Source: Burkholderiaceae bacterium
Lineage (GTDB): Bacteria; Pseudomonadota; Gammaproteobacteria; Burkholderiales; Burkholderiaceae
Length of the DNA: 36,490 nt
Reading direction: 5' to 3'
Assembly: GCA_017998575.1 (NCBI GenBank)
Contig: JAGOCV010000003.1
Coordinates: forward strand, 1 to 36,490
Shown here: one piece after another, positions 19,705 through 29,099 of the stretch
Numbering within the stretch: the first letter of the stretch is position 1
Layout of the letters: each line of letters opens with the position of its first letter
The notes under the pieces: generated by a model
Seen by the model: only the letters and a program-made list of their open reading frames with translations
Databases searched by the model: none
Told to the model about the DNA's origin: nothing
Program-made: the position numbers and the translations under genes

Positions 19705-22700
19705 ATGAACGCCCCCCTGCCCGAGCACATCCGCCGCGCGCTCGAAACCGTCACCCTCGACGACAAGTATTCGCTCGATCACGGACGCGCCTTCATGAGC
19801 GGTGTGCAGGCGCTGGTCAAGCTGCCGATGCTGCAGCGCCAGCGCGACGCCATGGCCGGCAAGAACACGGCGGGGTTCATCAGCGGTTACCGCGGCTCGC
19901 CGCTCGGCGGTTACGACCAGGCGCTCTGGAAGGCAGGCAAGTACCTCAAGGCGCAGAACATCGTGTTCCAGCCCGGCGTGAATGAAGAGCTGGCCGCCAC
20001 GGCGCTCTGGGGCACGCAGCAGATGGGCTTCGCGCCGGCGGGCAGCAACCGTTTCGATGGCGTCTTCGGCATCTGGTATGGCAAGGGCCCGGGCGTCGAT
20101 CGCTGTTCCGACGTCTTCAAGCATGCCAACATGGCCGGCACCACGCCCTGGGGCGGCGTGATCGCGGTTGCAGGCGACGACCACATCAGCAAGAGCAGCA
20201 CGGCCGCCCACCAGAGCGACCACATCTTCAAGGCCTGCGGGCTGCCGGTGTTCTTCCCGGCGACGGTGCAGGAAATCCTCGACCTCGGTCTGCACGCCTT
20301 CGCCATGAGCCGCTATGCGGGCGTGTGGTCGGGCATGAAGACGATCCAGGAGATCGTCGAATCCAGCGCCACGGCGACGATCGACCCGCAGCGCGTGGAG
20401 ATCCGGATTCCCACCGACTTCGAGATGCCGCCCGGCGGCCTGCACATCCGCTGGCCCGACCACGCGCTGGACCAGGAGGCGCGGCTGATGCACTACAAGT
20501 GGTACGCCGCGCTGGCCTATATCCGCGCCAACCGGCTCAACTACAACGCCATCGAGAGCAGGAACGACCGCTTCGGCCTGATTGCCAGCGGCAAGGCCTG
20601 GAACGACCTGCGCCAGGCGCTGCTCGACCTGGGTCTGGACGACGACACCTGCCGCCAGCTCGGGATCCGCCTGCACAAGGTGGGCGTGGTCTGGCCGCTG
20701 GAAGCGCAGCTCACGCGCGACTTCGCCACCGGCCTTTCCGAAATCCTGGTGGTGGAGGAGAAGCGGCAGGTCATCGAGTACCAGCTCAAGGAAGAGCTCT
20801 ACAACTGGCGCGCCGACGTGCGGCCCAACGTGCTGGGCAAGTTCGACGAAGTCCACGGTGACTTCTCGGGCGGCGAATGGTCCATGCCCAACCCCACGGC
20901 GCACGAACTGCTGCGCGCCAACGCCGATCTGTCGCCCGCGCTGATCGCACGCGCCGTGGCACATCGCCTGCAGCGCAATCGCGTGCTGGAGGCCGGCGGC
21001 GCCGACATGGTGGCGCGCGTGCAGGCGCAGCTGGCGATCCTCGAGGCCAAGGAACGCTCGATGCAGGTGCTGAACGCGGGGGGCGGCACGGCCGGCTCCG
21101 ACCGCCAGCCCTGGTTCTGTTCGGGTTGCCCGCACAACACCAGCACCGTGGTGCCCGAGGGCTCGCGCGCGCTGGGCGGCATCGGCTGCCACTTCATGGC
21201 CACGTGGATGGACCGTTCCACCATCGGCTTCACGCAGATGGGCGGCGAGGGCGTGCCGTGGGTGGGCCAGCAGGCCTTCAGCAACGAGAAGCACGTGTTC
21301 GCCAACTTGGGCGACGGCACCTATTTCCACAGCGGCCTGCTGGCGATCCGCCAGAGCATCGCGGCCGAGGTGAACATCACTTACAAGATTCTCTACAACG
21401 ATGCCGTGGCCATGACCGGCGGCCAGCAGGTGGGCGAGCGGCCCGAAGGCCATTCGGTGGTGCAGATCGCGCAGAGCATGCGCGCCGAGGGCGCGAAGAA
21501 GATCACCATCGTCACGGACGAGCCCGAGAAGTACCGCGACGTGCAGGACCTGCCAGCCGGCATCGCCATCCAGCACCGCGACACGCTGGACGCCGTGCAG
21601 CGCGAGTTCCGCGAGATCGCGGGCACGACGGTCATCATCTACGACCAGACCTGCGCTACCGAGAAGCGCCGCCGGCGCAAGCGCGGCACCATGGCCGATC
21701 CGGCCAGGCGCGTCGTCATCAACGACCTGGTGTGCGAGGGCTGCGGCGATTGCGGCGTTCAGTCCAACTGCCTGTCGGTGGAGCCGCTGGAGACCGAGTT
21801 CGGCCGCAAGCGCACCATCAACCAGAGCACCTGCAACAAGGACATGAGTTGCCTCAAGGGCTTCTGTCCCAGCTTCGTGAGCATCGAAGGCGGGCAGTTG
21901 CGCAAGAAGGCCAAAGGGCCGGCCGCGCCTTCGCCGTTCTCCATGGGGCCACTGCCCGAGCCGGCACCGCCGATGCTCGCGCAGCCCTGGGGCATCGTGG
22001 TCGCCGGTGTGGGCGGCACCGGCGTGATCACCATCGGGCAACTGCTGGGCATGGCCGCACACATCGAAGGCAAGGGCATCGTCACGCAGGATGCGGCGGG
22101 CCTGGCGCAGAAGGGCGGCGCCACCTGGAGCCACGTACTCATCGGTGCGCATCAGGACGACATCCGCACCACGCGCGTGTCCATGGCGGCGGCCGACCTG
22201 GTGCTGGGCTGCGATCCGCTGGTCACGGCCGGCAAGGAAACCGTGCTGCGCATGCGCGAGGGGCGTACCCACGTCGCGCTCAATTCGCACGGCACCCCCA
22301 CGGCGGCCTTCGTGCGCAACGCCGACTGGCAAAGCCCTGCCGAAGCCTGTGTGGCCGCCATCGCACAGGCCGTGGGCGTCGATCACGTGGGCGCATTCGA
22401 TGCCGACGGGATGGCGACGAAGCTCATGGGCGACAGCATCTATGTCAACCCGATGATCCTCGGCTACGCCTGGCAGAAGGGCTGGGTGCCGCTGGCGCAC
22501 GAGTCGCTTCTGAGGGCGATCGAGCTCAACGCCGTGGCCGTGGAGGCCAACAAGACTGCCTTCGAATGGGGCCGCCGTGCCGCGCACGACCTGGCCGCGC
22601 TGCGCCAGCTGGTTGCGCCCGCGCAGGTGATCGAACTCAAGCGTCGCGAGACGCTGGAGGGTCTCGTGGCGCGCCGCGTGGAGTTCCTCACGGCCTACCA

Positions 22701-23304
22701 GAGTGCTGGCTACGCCGCACGCTACGCCGATCTCGTCGAACGGGTTCGGCTGGCCGAGCAGGCCGCCACTGGCAAGACCCAGTTGGCGCAAGCCGTGGCG
22801 CGCAACCTGTTCAAGCTCATGGCCTACAAGGACGAATACGAAGTGGCCCGGCTGCACAGCGATCCGGCGTTTCTCGCCCGCCTGGCCGAGATGTTCGAGG
22901 GTGACTGGCGCGCCCACTACCACCTGGCGCCGCCGCTGCTCGCCAGGCGCAACGCGCGCGGCGAACTGCAGAAGCAGCGCTTCGGCCCGGCCATGCTGCA
23001 TGCTTTCCGCGTGCTGGCGCGGCTGAAGTTCCTGCGCGGCACGGCGCTGGACGTGTTCGGCTACACCGACGAGCGGCGCACCGAACGCGCCCTGGTGGAC
23101 GAGTACCGCGTCACGGTCGATGAGCTGCTGGCGGGCCTGTCGGCCGAGCGCCACCCGCAGGCCATCGAGATTGCCCGCCTGCCGGAACAGATCAAGGGCT
23201 TCGGCCATGTGAAAGAGCGCAACCTCACGGCCACGCGCATGCGCTGGGGCGAGCTGATGGCGCGCTGGCGCCAGCCCGAGACGCCTGTCCGGCAGGCCGC
23301 CTGA
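19705..23304 (+). CDS. Fused indolepyruvate:ferredoxin oxidoreductase
   Basis: Oxidative decarboxylation of aryl-pyruvates (indolepyruvate, phenylpyruvate) to aryl-acetyl-CoA with electrons going to ferredoxin, in aromatic amino acid breakdown. 1199 residues: the alpha and beta parts are fused as is usual in aerobic proteobacteria. N-terminal pyrimidine-binding region with TAGFISGYRGSPLGGYDQ; thiamine diphosphate domain with FCSGCPHNTSTVVPEGS and NLGDGTYFHSGLLA; an iron-sulfur region with cysteines from C677 (CEGCGDCGVQSNC) and CNKDMSCLKGFCPSF; and a gamma-type domain with GVGGTGVITIGQLL and DAAGLAQKGGATWSHVL. The ATG at 19705 has GGAGAG eight bases upstream; the long in-frame extension to 19372 overlaps the regulator gene and is rejected. 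Its divergent Lrp-type neighbour probably regulates it. Confidence 0.95.
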   Translation: MNAPLPEHIRRALETVTLDDKYSLDHGRAFMSGVQALVKLPMLQRQRDAMAGKNTAGFISGYRGSPLGGYDQALWKAGKYLKAQNIVFQPGVNEELAATALWGTQQMGFAPAGSNRFDGVFGIWYGKGPGVDRCSDVFKHANMAGTTPWGGVIAVAGDDHISKSSTAAHQSDHIFKACGLPVFFPATVQEILDLGLHAFAMSRYAGVWSGMKTIQEIVESSATATIDPQRVEIRIPTDFEMPPGGLHIRWPDHALDQEARLMHYKWYAALAYIRANRLNYNAIESRNDRFGLIASGKAWNDLRQALLDLGLDDDTCRQLGIRLHKVGVVWPLEAQLTRDFATGLSEILVVEEKRQVIEYQLKEELYNWRADVRPNVLGKFDEVHGDFSGGEWSMPNPTAHELLRANADLSPALIARAVAHRLQRNRVLEAGGADMVARVQAQLAILEAKERSMQVLNAGGGTAGSDRQPWFCSGCPHNTSTVVPEGSRALGGIGCHFMATWMDRSTIGFTQMGGEGVPWVGQQAFSNEKHVFANLGDGTYFHSGLLAIRQSIAAEVNITYKILYNDAVAMTGGQQVGERPEGHSVVQIAQSMRAEGAKKITIVTDEPEKYRDVQDLPAGIAIQHRDTLDAVQREFREIAGTTVIIYDQTCATEKRRRRKRGTMADPARRVVINDLVCEGCGDCGVQSNCLSVEPLETEFGRKRTINQSTCNKDMSCLKGFCPSFVSIEGGQLRKKAKGPAAPSPFSMGPLPEPAPPMLAQPWGIVVAGVGGTGVITIGQLLGMAAHIEGKGIVTQDAAGLAQKGGATWSHVLIGAHQDDIRTTRVSMAAADLVLGCDPLVTAGKETVLRMREGRTHVALNSHGTPTAAFVRNADWQSPAEACVAAIAQAVGVDHVGAFDADGMATKLMGDSIYVNPMILGYAWQKGWVPLAHESLLRAIELNAVAVEANKTAFEWGRRAAHDLAALRQLVAPAQVIELKRRETLEGLVARRVEFLTAYQSAGYAARYADLVERVRLAEQAATGKTQLAQAVARNLFKLMAYKDEYEVARLHSDPAFLARLAEMFEGDWRAHYHLAPPLLARRNARGELQKQRFGPAMLHAFRVLARLKFLRGTALDVFGYTDERRTERALVDEYRVTVDELLAGLSAERHPQAIEIARLPEQIKGFGHVKERNLTATRMRWGELMARWRQPETPVRQAA

Positions 23305-23389
23305 GCGCTTGTGCGGCGGCCTCGCCCACCCGGCTCAATGTCCTTCGCCGGGCGGCGGACATGGACGCAAGGGAGCCGGGGGCGCCGCA

Positions 23390-23395
23390 TACAAT
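23390..23395 (+). promoter_or_regulatory. Candidate -10 box (TACAAT) ahead of yajC
   Basis: TACAAT lies 94 bases before the yajC start, in a 185-base gap after the oxidoreductase stop. The same hexamer precedes pgk in this window. No good -35 hexamer stands at 16-18 bases, so this is a suggestion only. Confidence 0.35.
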
Positions 23396-23489
23396 CCCGA
23401 GGTTGTCCCGCCCCTGCGGCGCGGCCCCGCGTGGCCGTGTGCCAGTCGGCGGGTTCGCGTTGTTTCAAATATCTCCTGTGGAGTTGCCT

Positions 23490-23816
23490 GTGTTCATTTC
23501 TTCTGCCTATGCTCAGACCGCAGCCACCGGCGCGGGCGGCATGATGTCGTCGCTGGGCGGCATGCTGCCGCTGGTGCTGATGTTCGTGGTGCTGTATTTC
23601 GTCATGATCCGTCCGCAGATGAAGCGCCAGAAAGAGCATCGCGCCATGATCGAAGCCTTGGCCAAGGGCGATGAAGTCGCCACCGCCGGCGGCCTGCTGG
23701 GCAAGGTTTCCAGGCTCGGCGAAACCCACATCGGGCTCGAAGTGGCCGAAGGCGTCGAGATCCAGCTGCAACGCAGCGCCGTGGTCCAGGTGCTGCCCAA
23801 GGGCACCGTCAAGTAA
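23490..23816 (+). CDS. yajC: Sec translocon accessory subunit YajC
   Basis: Small inner-membrane partner of SecDF, 108 residues as in E. coli (110). One membrane helix (about 17-41, LPLVLMFVVLYFVMIRPQMK) is followed by the cytoplasmic domain with KEHRAMIEALAKGDEVATAGG and VQVLPKGTVK, which aligns closely with E. coli YajC. The start is GTG at 23490: GGAG stands six bases upstream, and FISSAYAQT right after it matches the FISDAVA start of E. coli YajC. The open frame upstream to 23361 would add a non-conserved stretch. First gene of yajC-secD-secF; 74 bases to secD, containing a GCCGGC-GGGTA-GCCGGC hairpin. Confidence 0.95.
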   Translation: MFISSAYAQTAATGAGGMMSSLGGMLPLVLMFVVLYFVMIRPQMKRQKEHRAMIEALAKGDEVATAGGLLGKVSRLGETHIGLEVAEGVEIQLQRSAVVQVLPKGTVK

Positions 23817-23890
23817 GCAGCCATCCACGGTCCGCAGGCCGGCGGGTAGCCGGCGCGCGGATCGCCATCTTTCCCAAGCCAGGCGAGAAC

Positions 23891-25768
23891 ATGAACCGTT
23901 ATCCGGTCTGGAAGTACGCGATCATGGTGATCGTGTTGATCGTTGCGGCGCTGTACACGGCGCCCAATTTTTTTGGCGAAGCGCCTGCCGTGCAGGTGTC
24001 GGCCGCCAAGACCACGGTCAAGGTCGACACCGCCGTGCAATCCCGCGTCGAGGAGGCCCTGCGGGCCGCCAACATCACGCCTGATCTGGTGCAGTTCGAC
24101 GGCACCTCGGTTCGTGTGAGGCTCGATTCCACCGACACGCAGATCCAGGCCAAGGACGCCATCGAGCGCGCCCTGGTGCCCGACGCTGCCAACCCGTCGT
24201 ACGTGGTCGCGCTCAACCTGTTGCCCCGCTCCCCGGCCTGGATGGCACGCCTGGGCGCCCACCCCATGTACCTGGGTCTGGATCTGCGCGGCGGCGTGCA
24301 CTTCATGCTGCAGGTGGACATGCAGGGCGCGCTCACCAAACGCGCCGAGTCGTATGCAGGGGACATCCGCACCGTGCTGCGCGAGCGCAATGTGCGTCAT
24401 GCCGGCATCGTCCGCAATGGCCAGACCGTGGAAGTGCGCTTCCGCGACAACGAAGGGCTGCAGACGGCGCTGGGCATCATCCGCGATCAGGTGCCCGACC
24501 TCGAAGCCGTGGGCGGGCCCGATGGAAGCGAGTACAAGCTCACGGCTTCCATCAAGCCGGCTGCGGCCCGCCTTGTGCAGGAGCAGGCGCTCAAGCAGAA
24601 CATGACCACCCTGCACAACCGGATCAACGAACTCGGCGTGGCTGAGCCGGTGATCCAGCAGCAGGGCCTGGACCGCATCGTGGTGCAACTGCCTGGCGTG
24701 CAGGACACGGCCAAGGCCAAGGACATCCTCGGACGCACGGCCAACCTCGAATTCCGCCTGGCCGACATGTCGGCGGCCGCGCAGGCCGCGCTCGGTGGTT
24801 CTTCGCCCGTGCCGTTCGGCCGCGAGCGCTTCACGGAAGGCCGAGGCGCGCCCGTCATCGTGCATCGCGAGGTGATCGCCGCCGGCGACATGCTCACCGA
24901 CGCCCAGCCGCGCCCCGATCAGAACAACCAGCCGGCCGTGTCGGTCACGCTGGACAGCAAGGGTGGCCGCCAGATGCGGGACACCACGCGCACCAACATC
25001 GGCAACTTCATGGCCGCCATCCTGTTCGAGAAGGGCAAGGGCGAGGTGCTGACGGTCGCCCGCATCCAGGGCGAGTTCGGCAACCAGTTCCAGATCACGG
25101 GCATGGGCACGACCGAGGCTGCGAACGAGCTGGCGCTGCTGCTGCGCGCCGGCGGCCTGGCCGCGCCGATGGAAATCATCGAGGAGCGCACCATCGGCCC
25201 GAGCCTGGGTGCCGAGAACATCAGCAAGGGCTTCCACAGCGTGGCCTGGGGCTTCGTGGCCATCGCGGTGTTCATGATCCTGTACTACGCGCTGTTCGGC
25301 GTGGTGTCGGCCATCGCGCTGGCGCTCAACCTGCTGATGCTGGTGGCCATCCTGTCGATGCTGCAGGCCACGCTCACATTGCCCGGCATTGCCGCCATGG
25401 CGCTGGCGCTGGGCATGGCGATCGACTCCAACGTGCTCATCAACGAACGCATACGTGAAGAGCTGCGTAACGGTGCGGCGCCGCAGGCGGCCATCCATGC
25501 CGGCTACGAGCGCGCCTGGGCCACCATCCTCGACTCCAACGTCACCACCCTGATCGCGGCGCTGGCGCTGCTGGCCTTCGGATCGGGCCCGGTCCGCGGC
25601 TTTGCGGTGGTGCACTCGATCGGCATCCTGACCTCGATGTTCTCGGCCGTGTTCTTCGCGCGTGGCCTGACCAATCTGTGGTACGGTCGCCAGAAAAAGC
25701 TCAAGTCCGTGTCGATCGGCACAGTGTGGCGGCCCGAAGGCGGCACACCGGTCGCCCGAGCGGATTGA
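23891..25768 (+). CDS. secD: Protein translocase subunit SecD
   Basis: Proton-driven inner-membrane factor that helps pull exported proteins through SecYEG. 625 residues, close to E. coli SecD (615). N-terminal membrane helix (about 8-26), large periplasmic P1 domain (LGLDLRGGVHFMLQVDM at the start, NRINELGVAEPVIQQQGLDR, LPGVQDTAKAKDILGRTA), then five C-terminal helices from about residue 440 with the conserved AMALALGMAIDSNVLINERIREE region carrying the functional Asp and Arg of the RND-like fold. Spaced 12 bases from secF. Confidence 0.97.
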   Translation: MNRYPVWKYAIMVIVLIVAALYTAPNFFGEAPAVQVSAAKTTVKVDTAVQSRVEEALRAANITPDLVQFDGTSVRVRLDSTDTQIQAKDAIERALVPDAANPSYVVALNLLPRSPAWMARLGAHPMYLGLDLRGGVHFMLQVDMQGALTKRAESYAGDIRTVLRERNVRHAGIVRNGQTVEVRFRDNEGLQTALGIIRDQVPDLEAVGGPDGSEYKLTASIKPAAARLVQEQALKQNMTTLHNRINELGVAEPVIQQQGLDRIVVQLPGVQDTAKAKDILGRTANLEFRLADMSAAAQAALGGSSPVPFGRERFTEGRGAPVIVHREVIAAGDMLTDAQPRPDQNNQPAVSVTLDSKGGRQMRDTTRTNIGNFMAAILFEKGKGEVLTVARIQGEFGNQFQITGMGTTEAANELALLLRAGGLAAPMEIIEERTIGPSLGAENISKGFHSVAWGFVAIAVFMILYYALFGVVSAIALALNLLMLVAILSMLQATLTLPGIAAMALALGMAIDSNVLINERIREELRNGAAPQAAIHAGYERAWATILDSNVTTLIAALALLAFGSGPVRGFAVVHSIGILTSMFSAVFFARGLTNLWYGRQKKLKSVSIGTVWRPEGGTPVARAD

Positions 25769-25780
25769 AGGGGATTCAGC

Positions 25781-26734
25781 ATGGAATTCTTCAGAATCAG
25801 GAAAACCATTCCGTTCATGCGGAATGCGATCGTCCTCAACATCATCTCGCTGGTCACCTTCCTGCTCGCGGTGTTCTTCCTGGCCACCAAGGGCCTGCAC
25901 CTGTCGGTGGAATTCACGGGCGGTACGCTGATGGAGGTCAGCTACTCGCAGCCGGCCAACATGGAAAAGGTGCGCACCACCGTCACCGGCCTGGGCTACA
26001 GCGACGTGCAGGTGCAGAGCTTCGGCACCTCGCGCGACGTCATGATCCGCCTGCCGGTGCAGCAGGGCCAGACTTCCGCGCAGCAGAGCGAGCGCGTGCT
26101 CGTGGCCCTCAAGGCCGCCGACGAGGGCGTCACGCTCAAGCGAACCGAATTCGTCGGCCCTCAGGTGGGCGACGAACTCGTCACCAACGGCCTGATGGCG
26201 CTGGCGTTCGTCGTGGTGGGCATCATGATCTACCTCGGCATCCGCTTCGAATGGAAGTTCGCCGTCGCGTCGATCGTCGCCAACCTGCACGACATCGTCA
26301 TCATCCTGGGCTTCTTCGCCTTCTTCCAGTGGGAATTCTCGCTGGCCGTGCTGGCGGCGGTGCTGGCGGTGCTGGGCTACTCGGTGAACGAATCGGTCGT
26401 GATCTTCGACCGGATCCGCGAGAATTTCCGCAAGTACCGCAAGCTGAGCACGCCCGAGGTCATCGACAACGCGATCACCTCCACCATCAGCCGCACCATC
26501 ATCACGCACGGCTCCACCCAGATGATGGTGCTGTCGATGCTGATTTTCGGCGGCCCGACGCTTTTCTATTTCTCGCTCGCGCTGACCATCGGCATCTGCT
26601 TCGGCATCTACTCGTCGGTATTCGTCGGTGCGGCCGTGGCCATGTGGCTGGGCGTCACGCGCGAGGATCTCATCAAGGCGCCAGCGCGCCGCGAGGGCGA
26701 CCCCAACGATCCCAACGCAGGCGCCACGGTCTGA
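25781..26734 (+). CDS. secF: Protein translocase subunit SecF
   Basis: Partner of SecD in the SecDF-YajC complex, 317 residues (E. coli 323). N-terminal helix (about 16-36), periplasmic domain with SVEFTGGTLMEV, then five membrane helices, including LAAVLAVLGYSVNESVVIFD and TISRTIITHGSTQMMV, which are the SecF signatures. AAGGGGAT, a strong ribosome-binding site, is eight bases before the ATG. The DUF1631 gene starts 8 bases after its stop. Confidence 0.97.
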   Translation: MEFFRIRKTIPFMRNAIVLNIISLVTFLLAVFFLATKGLHLSVEFTGGTLMEVSYSQPANMEKVRTTVTGLGYSDVQVQSFGTSRDVMIRLPVQQGQTSAQQSERVLVALKAADEGVTLKRTEFVGPQVGDELVTNGLMALAFVVVGIMIYLGIRFEWKFAVASIVANLHDIVIILGFFAFFQWEFSLAVLAAVLAVLGYSVNESVVIFDRIRENFRKYRKLSTPEVIDNAITSTISRTIITHGSTQMMVLSMLIFGGPTLFYFSLALTIGICFGIYSSVFVGAAVAMWLGVTREDLIKAPARREGDPNDPNAGATV

Positions 26735-26741
26735 CGCGAGG

Positions 26742-29072
26742 ATGAACGCCCCCCGCTCCCGAGATCAGAACCTGCTGCTGGCGCGGCAGGTGCGGGAGCG
26801 GTTCCTCGTCGAAATCGAAAGCCTGCTGCCCGAGCTGGGGCAGGCCATGCTCGAACGGCTCCAGGGCCTGGCCGAGCAGAGCGGCAACGCGCGCGAGATG
26901 CAGATCCGCCGCGACGCCTTCCTCGAATACCAGAAGCTCTACCGCACCTGGCTGGCCGGTGTGGTGCGCGCCTGGCGCGCGGCGGTCGTGCCGCCCACGG
27001 CCACGGCCCAGGTCAGGCTCGCCGCGATGAAGTTCGAGCTGCTGGGCGACGAGGTGGTCGAGAACAAGATCCTCTCCTCGCGCATCGTGCTGTCGGTACT
27101 CGACAAGGTGAGCTGGGAGCTCAACGATCTCAAGCTGCGCGTGCAGCAGCTCGAAGACCAGCCCGAACTGGGCGATGGCGACATCCTCAAGCCCGAGGTC
27201 GTCGCCCAGCTCATGGTCGAGCAATGGCTGGCCGCCACGCTCTCGCGGCCGGTCTGGCACGAAGTCCAGGACATCGTGCCGGCAGTCATGACCGAACGGC
27301 TGGTGCAGGCCTACCGCCATGCCAACGAATTCCTGATCCAGCGCGAGGTGATGCCCGACATCGATCTCAAGCCGCTGCTTCGCCGCGCGCCTTCGTCGGG
27401 CGTGTCGCGGCCAGCGCCCGCGACCACGGGCCTGTCCGGGCCGTCCACGCTGAGCTCGGGCCCGCATGCGCCCAACACCGGCCTGTCCCGGCCGGGTGAA
27501 GTGCACACGGGCAGTGGCGGCCCGCGCGAGCACGCGCATTCGGGCGGAACGCTCGAGGAAACGCGCATGATGACCGCGACCACGCCGCTGGCGCGGGCGC
27601 GCATGCGGGCGCAGGGCGTGCTCGGCAGCCTCAAGCGCCTGCTGATCGACCGCGTGCCCGAGTTCGAGCAGACACGGGTGACCGGCCCTTCGCCCATGCT
27701 GGCGCAGGCTTTCAGCGATTTCCAGGCTGCGCCGGTGGCGCCGGCCGAGCCAGCGGCTGGCGGCTACGACATCGCCGCACTTCAGCAGACGGCCACGGCC
27801 CTGCGCCAGCGCACGACCGATCTCAAGGCCCGCGCTTCCACCGGCGCCGAGAAAGCCACGATCGAGATCGTGGCGTTGATGTTCCAGAGCATCCTGGCCG
27901 AGGAGCGCATTCCCGCCAACGTGCGCGTGTGGTTTGCCCGGCTGCAGATGCCCGTGTTGCGCGTGGCGGTCGCCGAAAACGAATTCTTCAGCACGTTGCA
28001 GCATCCGGCGCGCCAGCTCATCGACCGCATGGGCTCGAGCGTGATGGGTTTCGACAGTGGCGCCATCAATGGCAGTGCCATGGAAGCCGAGATCAAGCGC
28101 GTGGTGCAGGTGATCGAGCAATACCCCGAGACCGGCCGGCGCGTGTTTCAGCTGGTGCTCGACGAATTCCAGGCCTTCCTTGCCAAGTACCTCACCCACA
28201 GCGACGCCACGCAGCGTGTGGTCAGCGTGGCGCAGCAGGTGGAGCAGAAGGAGACGATGGCGATCCAGTACACGATCGAGCTGCGCAAGGTGCTCGACAA
28301 CGTGCCGGTTCGCGACGAAATCCGCGAATTCCTGTTCAAGGTCTGGGCCGAGGTGCTGGCCATGGCCGCCGTCAAGCATGGCCCGCAGCATGAGGACACG
28401 CGCCTGCTGCGCAAGGCTGCCACCGACCTGGTGTGGGCCGCCAGTGCCAAGCCCAACCGCAACGACCGCGCGCGAGTCATCCAGGAACTGCCGCAACTGC
28501 TGCAGCGCCTGCGCCAGGGCATGACGCTGCTGGGCGTGGTGGGCGACGATCAGGAGGCGCACATCAAGACCATCGGCAACACGCTGGCCGACGCCTTCAT
28601 GTCCAAGACCGAATCGATCCAGCAGCAGCAGATCGACGCCATGGCGCGCCAGCTGGCCAGCCTGGAAGATTTCGTCTCCGATGAGGCCATGGGCGAGTTG
28701 CCCCTCGATGCCGAGAGTCTGGAGTTGATGCTTGGCATGGATGCGGCCAGCATCGAGATCGTGGCCGATGGCGGCTCCCGCCCGACCGAGGCCATGCTGG
28801 CGTGGGTCAACGAGCTCCAGCTGGGCAGCTGGTTCTCGCTCGACCACAACGGGCGCGTCACGCAGGTGCAGTTCGTCTGGCGCAGCGATCGCCGCCAGCT
28901 GCACCTGTTCGCCACCGCCACCGGTCACAGCTATCTCATCCAGGCGCGTCGTCTGGCCTCTTATCTGCAGGCGGGCCTTCTGGTGCCCACGGAAGAGGAA
29001 ACGCTCACGGTGCGTGCCACACGCGAGGCGCTGGCCAAGCTCGACGCCAATCCGGAGCGGTTGCTCAACTGA
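26742..29072 (+). CDS. DUF1631 family protein
   Basis: A cytoplasmic protein of 776 residues, without a signal peptide or membrane helix. The N-terminal part (VREMQIRRDAFLEYQKLYRTW-like helical region to about 205, with MKFELLGDEVVENKILSSRI) and the C-terminal part (from about 340, with ASVEIVALMFQSILAEERIP-like sequence and YPETGRRVFQLVLDEFQAFL) match the DUF1631 family of betaproteobacteria and gammaproteobacteria. Function is not known; the C-terminal end (GSWFSLDHNGRVTQVQFVWR) has a PilZ-like look. The two halves are joined by a Ser/Gly/Pro-rich, probably disordered linker (about 215-275) with repeated TGLS-G/R-P units. It starts 8 bases after secF stop, so it is probably in that operon; the ribosome-binding site is poor (GAGG abuts the ATG). 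Confidence 0.9.
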   Translation: MNAPRSRDQNLLLARQVRERFLVEIESLLPELGQAMLERLQGLAEQSGNAREMQIRRDAFLEYQKLYRTWLAGVVRAWRAAVVPPTATAQVRLAAMKFELLGDEVVENKILSSRIVLSVLDKVSWELNDLKLRVQQLEDQPELGDGDILKPEVVAQLMVEQWLAATLSRPVWHEVQDIVPAVMTERLVQAYRHANEFLIQREVMPDIDLKPLLRRAPSSGVSRPAPATTGLSGPSTLSSGPHAPNTGLSRPGEVHTGSGGPREHAHSGGTLEETRMMTATTPLARARMRAQGVLGSLKRLLIDRVPEFEQTRVTGPSPMLAQAFSDFQAAPVAPAEPAAGGYDIAALQQTATALRQRTTDLKARASTGAEKATIEIVALMFQSILAEERIPANVRVWFARLQMPVLRVAVAENEFFSTLQHPARQLIDRMGSSVMGFDSGAINGSAMEAEIKRVVQVIEQYPETGRRVFQLVLDEFQAFLAKYLTHSDATQRVVSVAQQVEQKETMAIQYTIELRKVLDNVPVRDEIREFLFKVWAEVLAMAAVKHGPQHEDTRLLRKAATDLVWAASAKPNRNDRARVIQELPQLLQRLRQGMTLLGVVGDDQEAHIKTIGNTLADAFMSKTESIQQQQIDAMARQLASLEDFVSDEAMGELPLDAESLELMLGMDAASIEIVADGGSRPTEAMLAWVNELQLGSWFSLDHNGRVTQVQFVWRSDRRQLHLFATATGHSYLIQARRLASYLQAGLLVPTEEETLTVRATREALAKLDANPERLLN

Positions 29073-29077
29073 GCCGC

Positions 29078-29095
29078 GGCCGCCGCCGGGCGGCC
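29078..29095. terminator. Hairpin in the convergent gap between the DUF1631 gene and smg
   Basis: GGCCGCC-GCCG-GGCGGCC, seven perfect pairs, fills most of the 27 bases between the two convergent stops. No T run follows. Its position suggests a bidirectional terminator or transcription buffer for both operons. Confidence 0.45.
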
Positions 29096-29099
29096 CCGC

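Noticed and set aside
19678..23208. 1176-codon open frame antisense to the indolepyruvate oxidoreductase
   Set aside because: It is a shadow of strong third-position G/C bias; the translation is His/Arg/Ala/Gly-rich with no domain, and the sense frame is clearly the real gene.
23513..26509. 998-codon antisense frame across yajC, secD and secF
   Set aside because: Same composition effect; low-complexity His/Asp/Gln-rich translation, spans three genuine genes.
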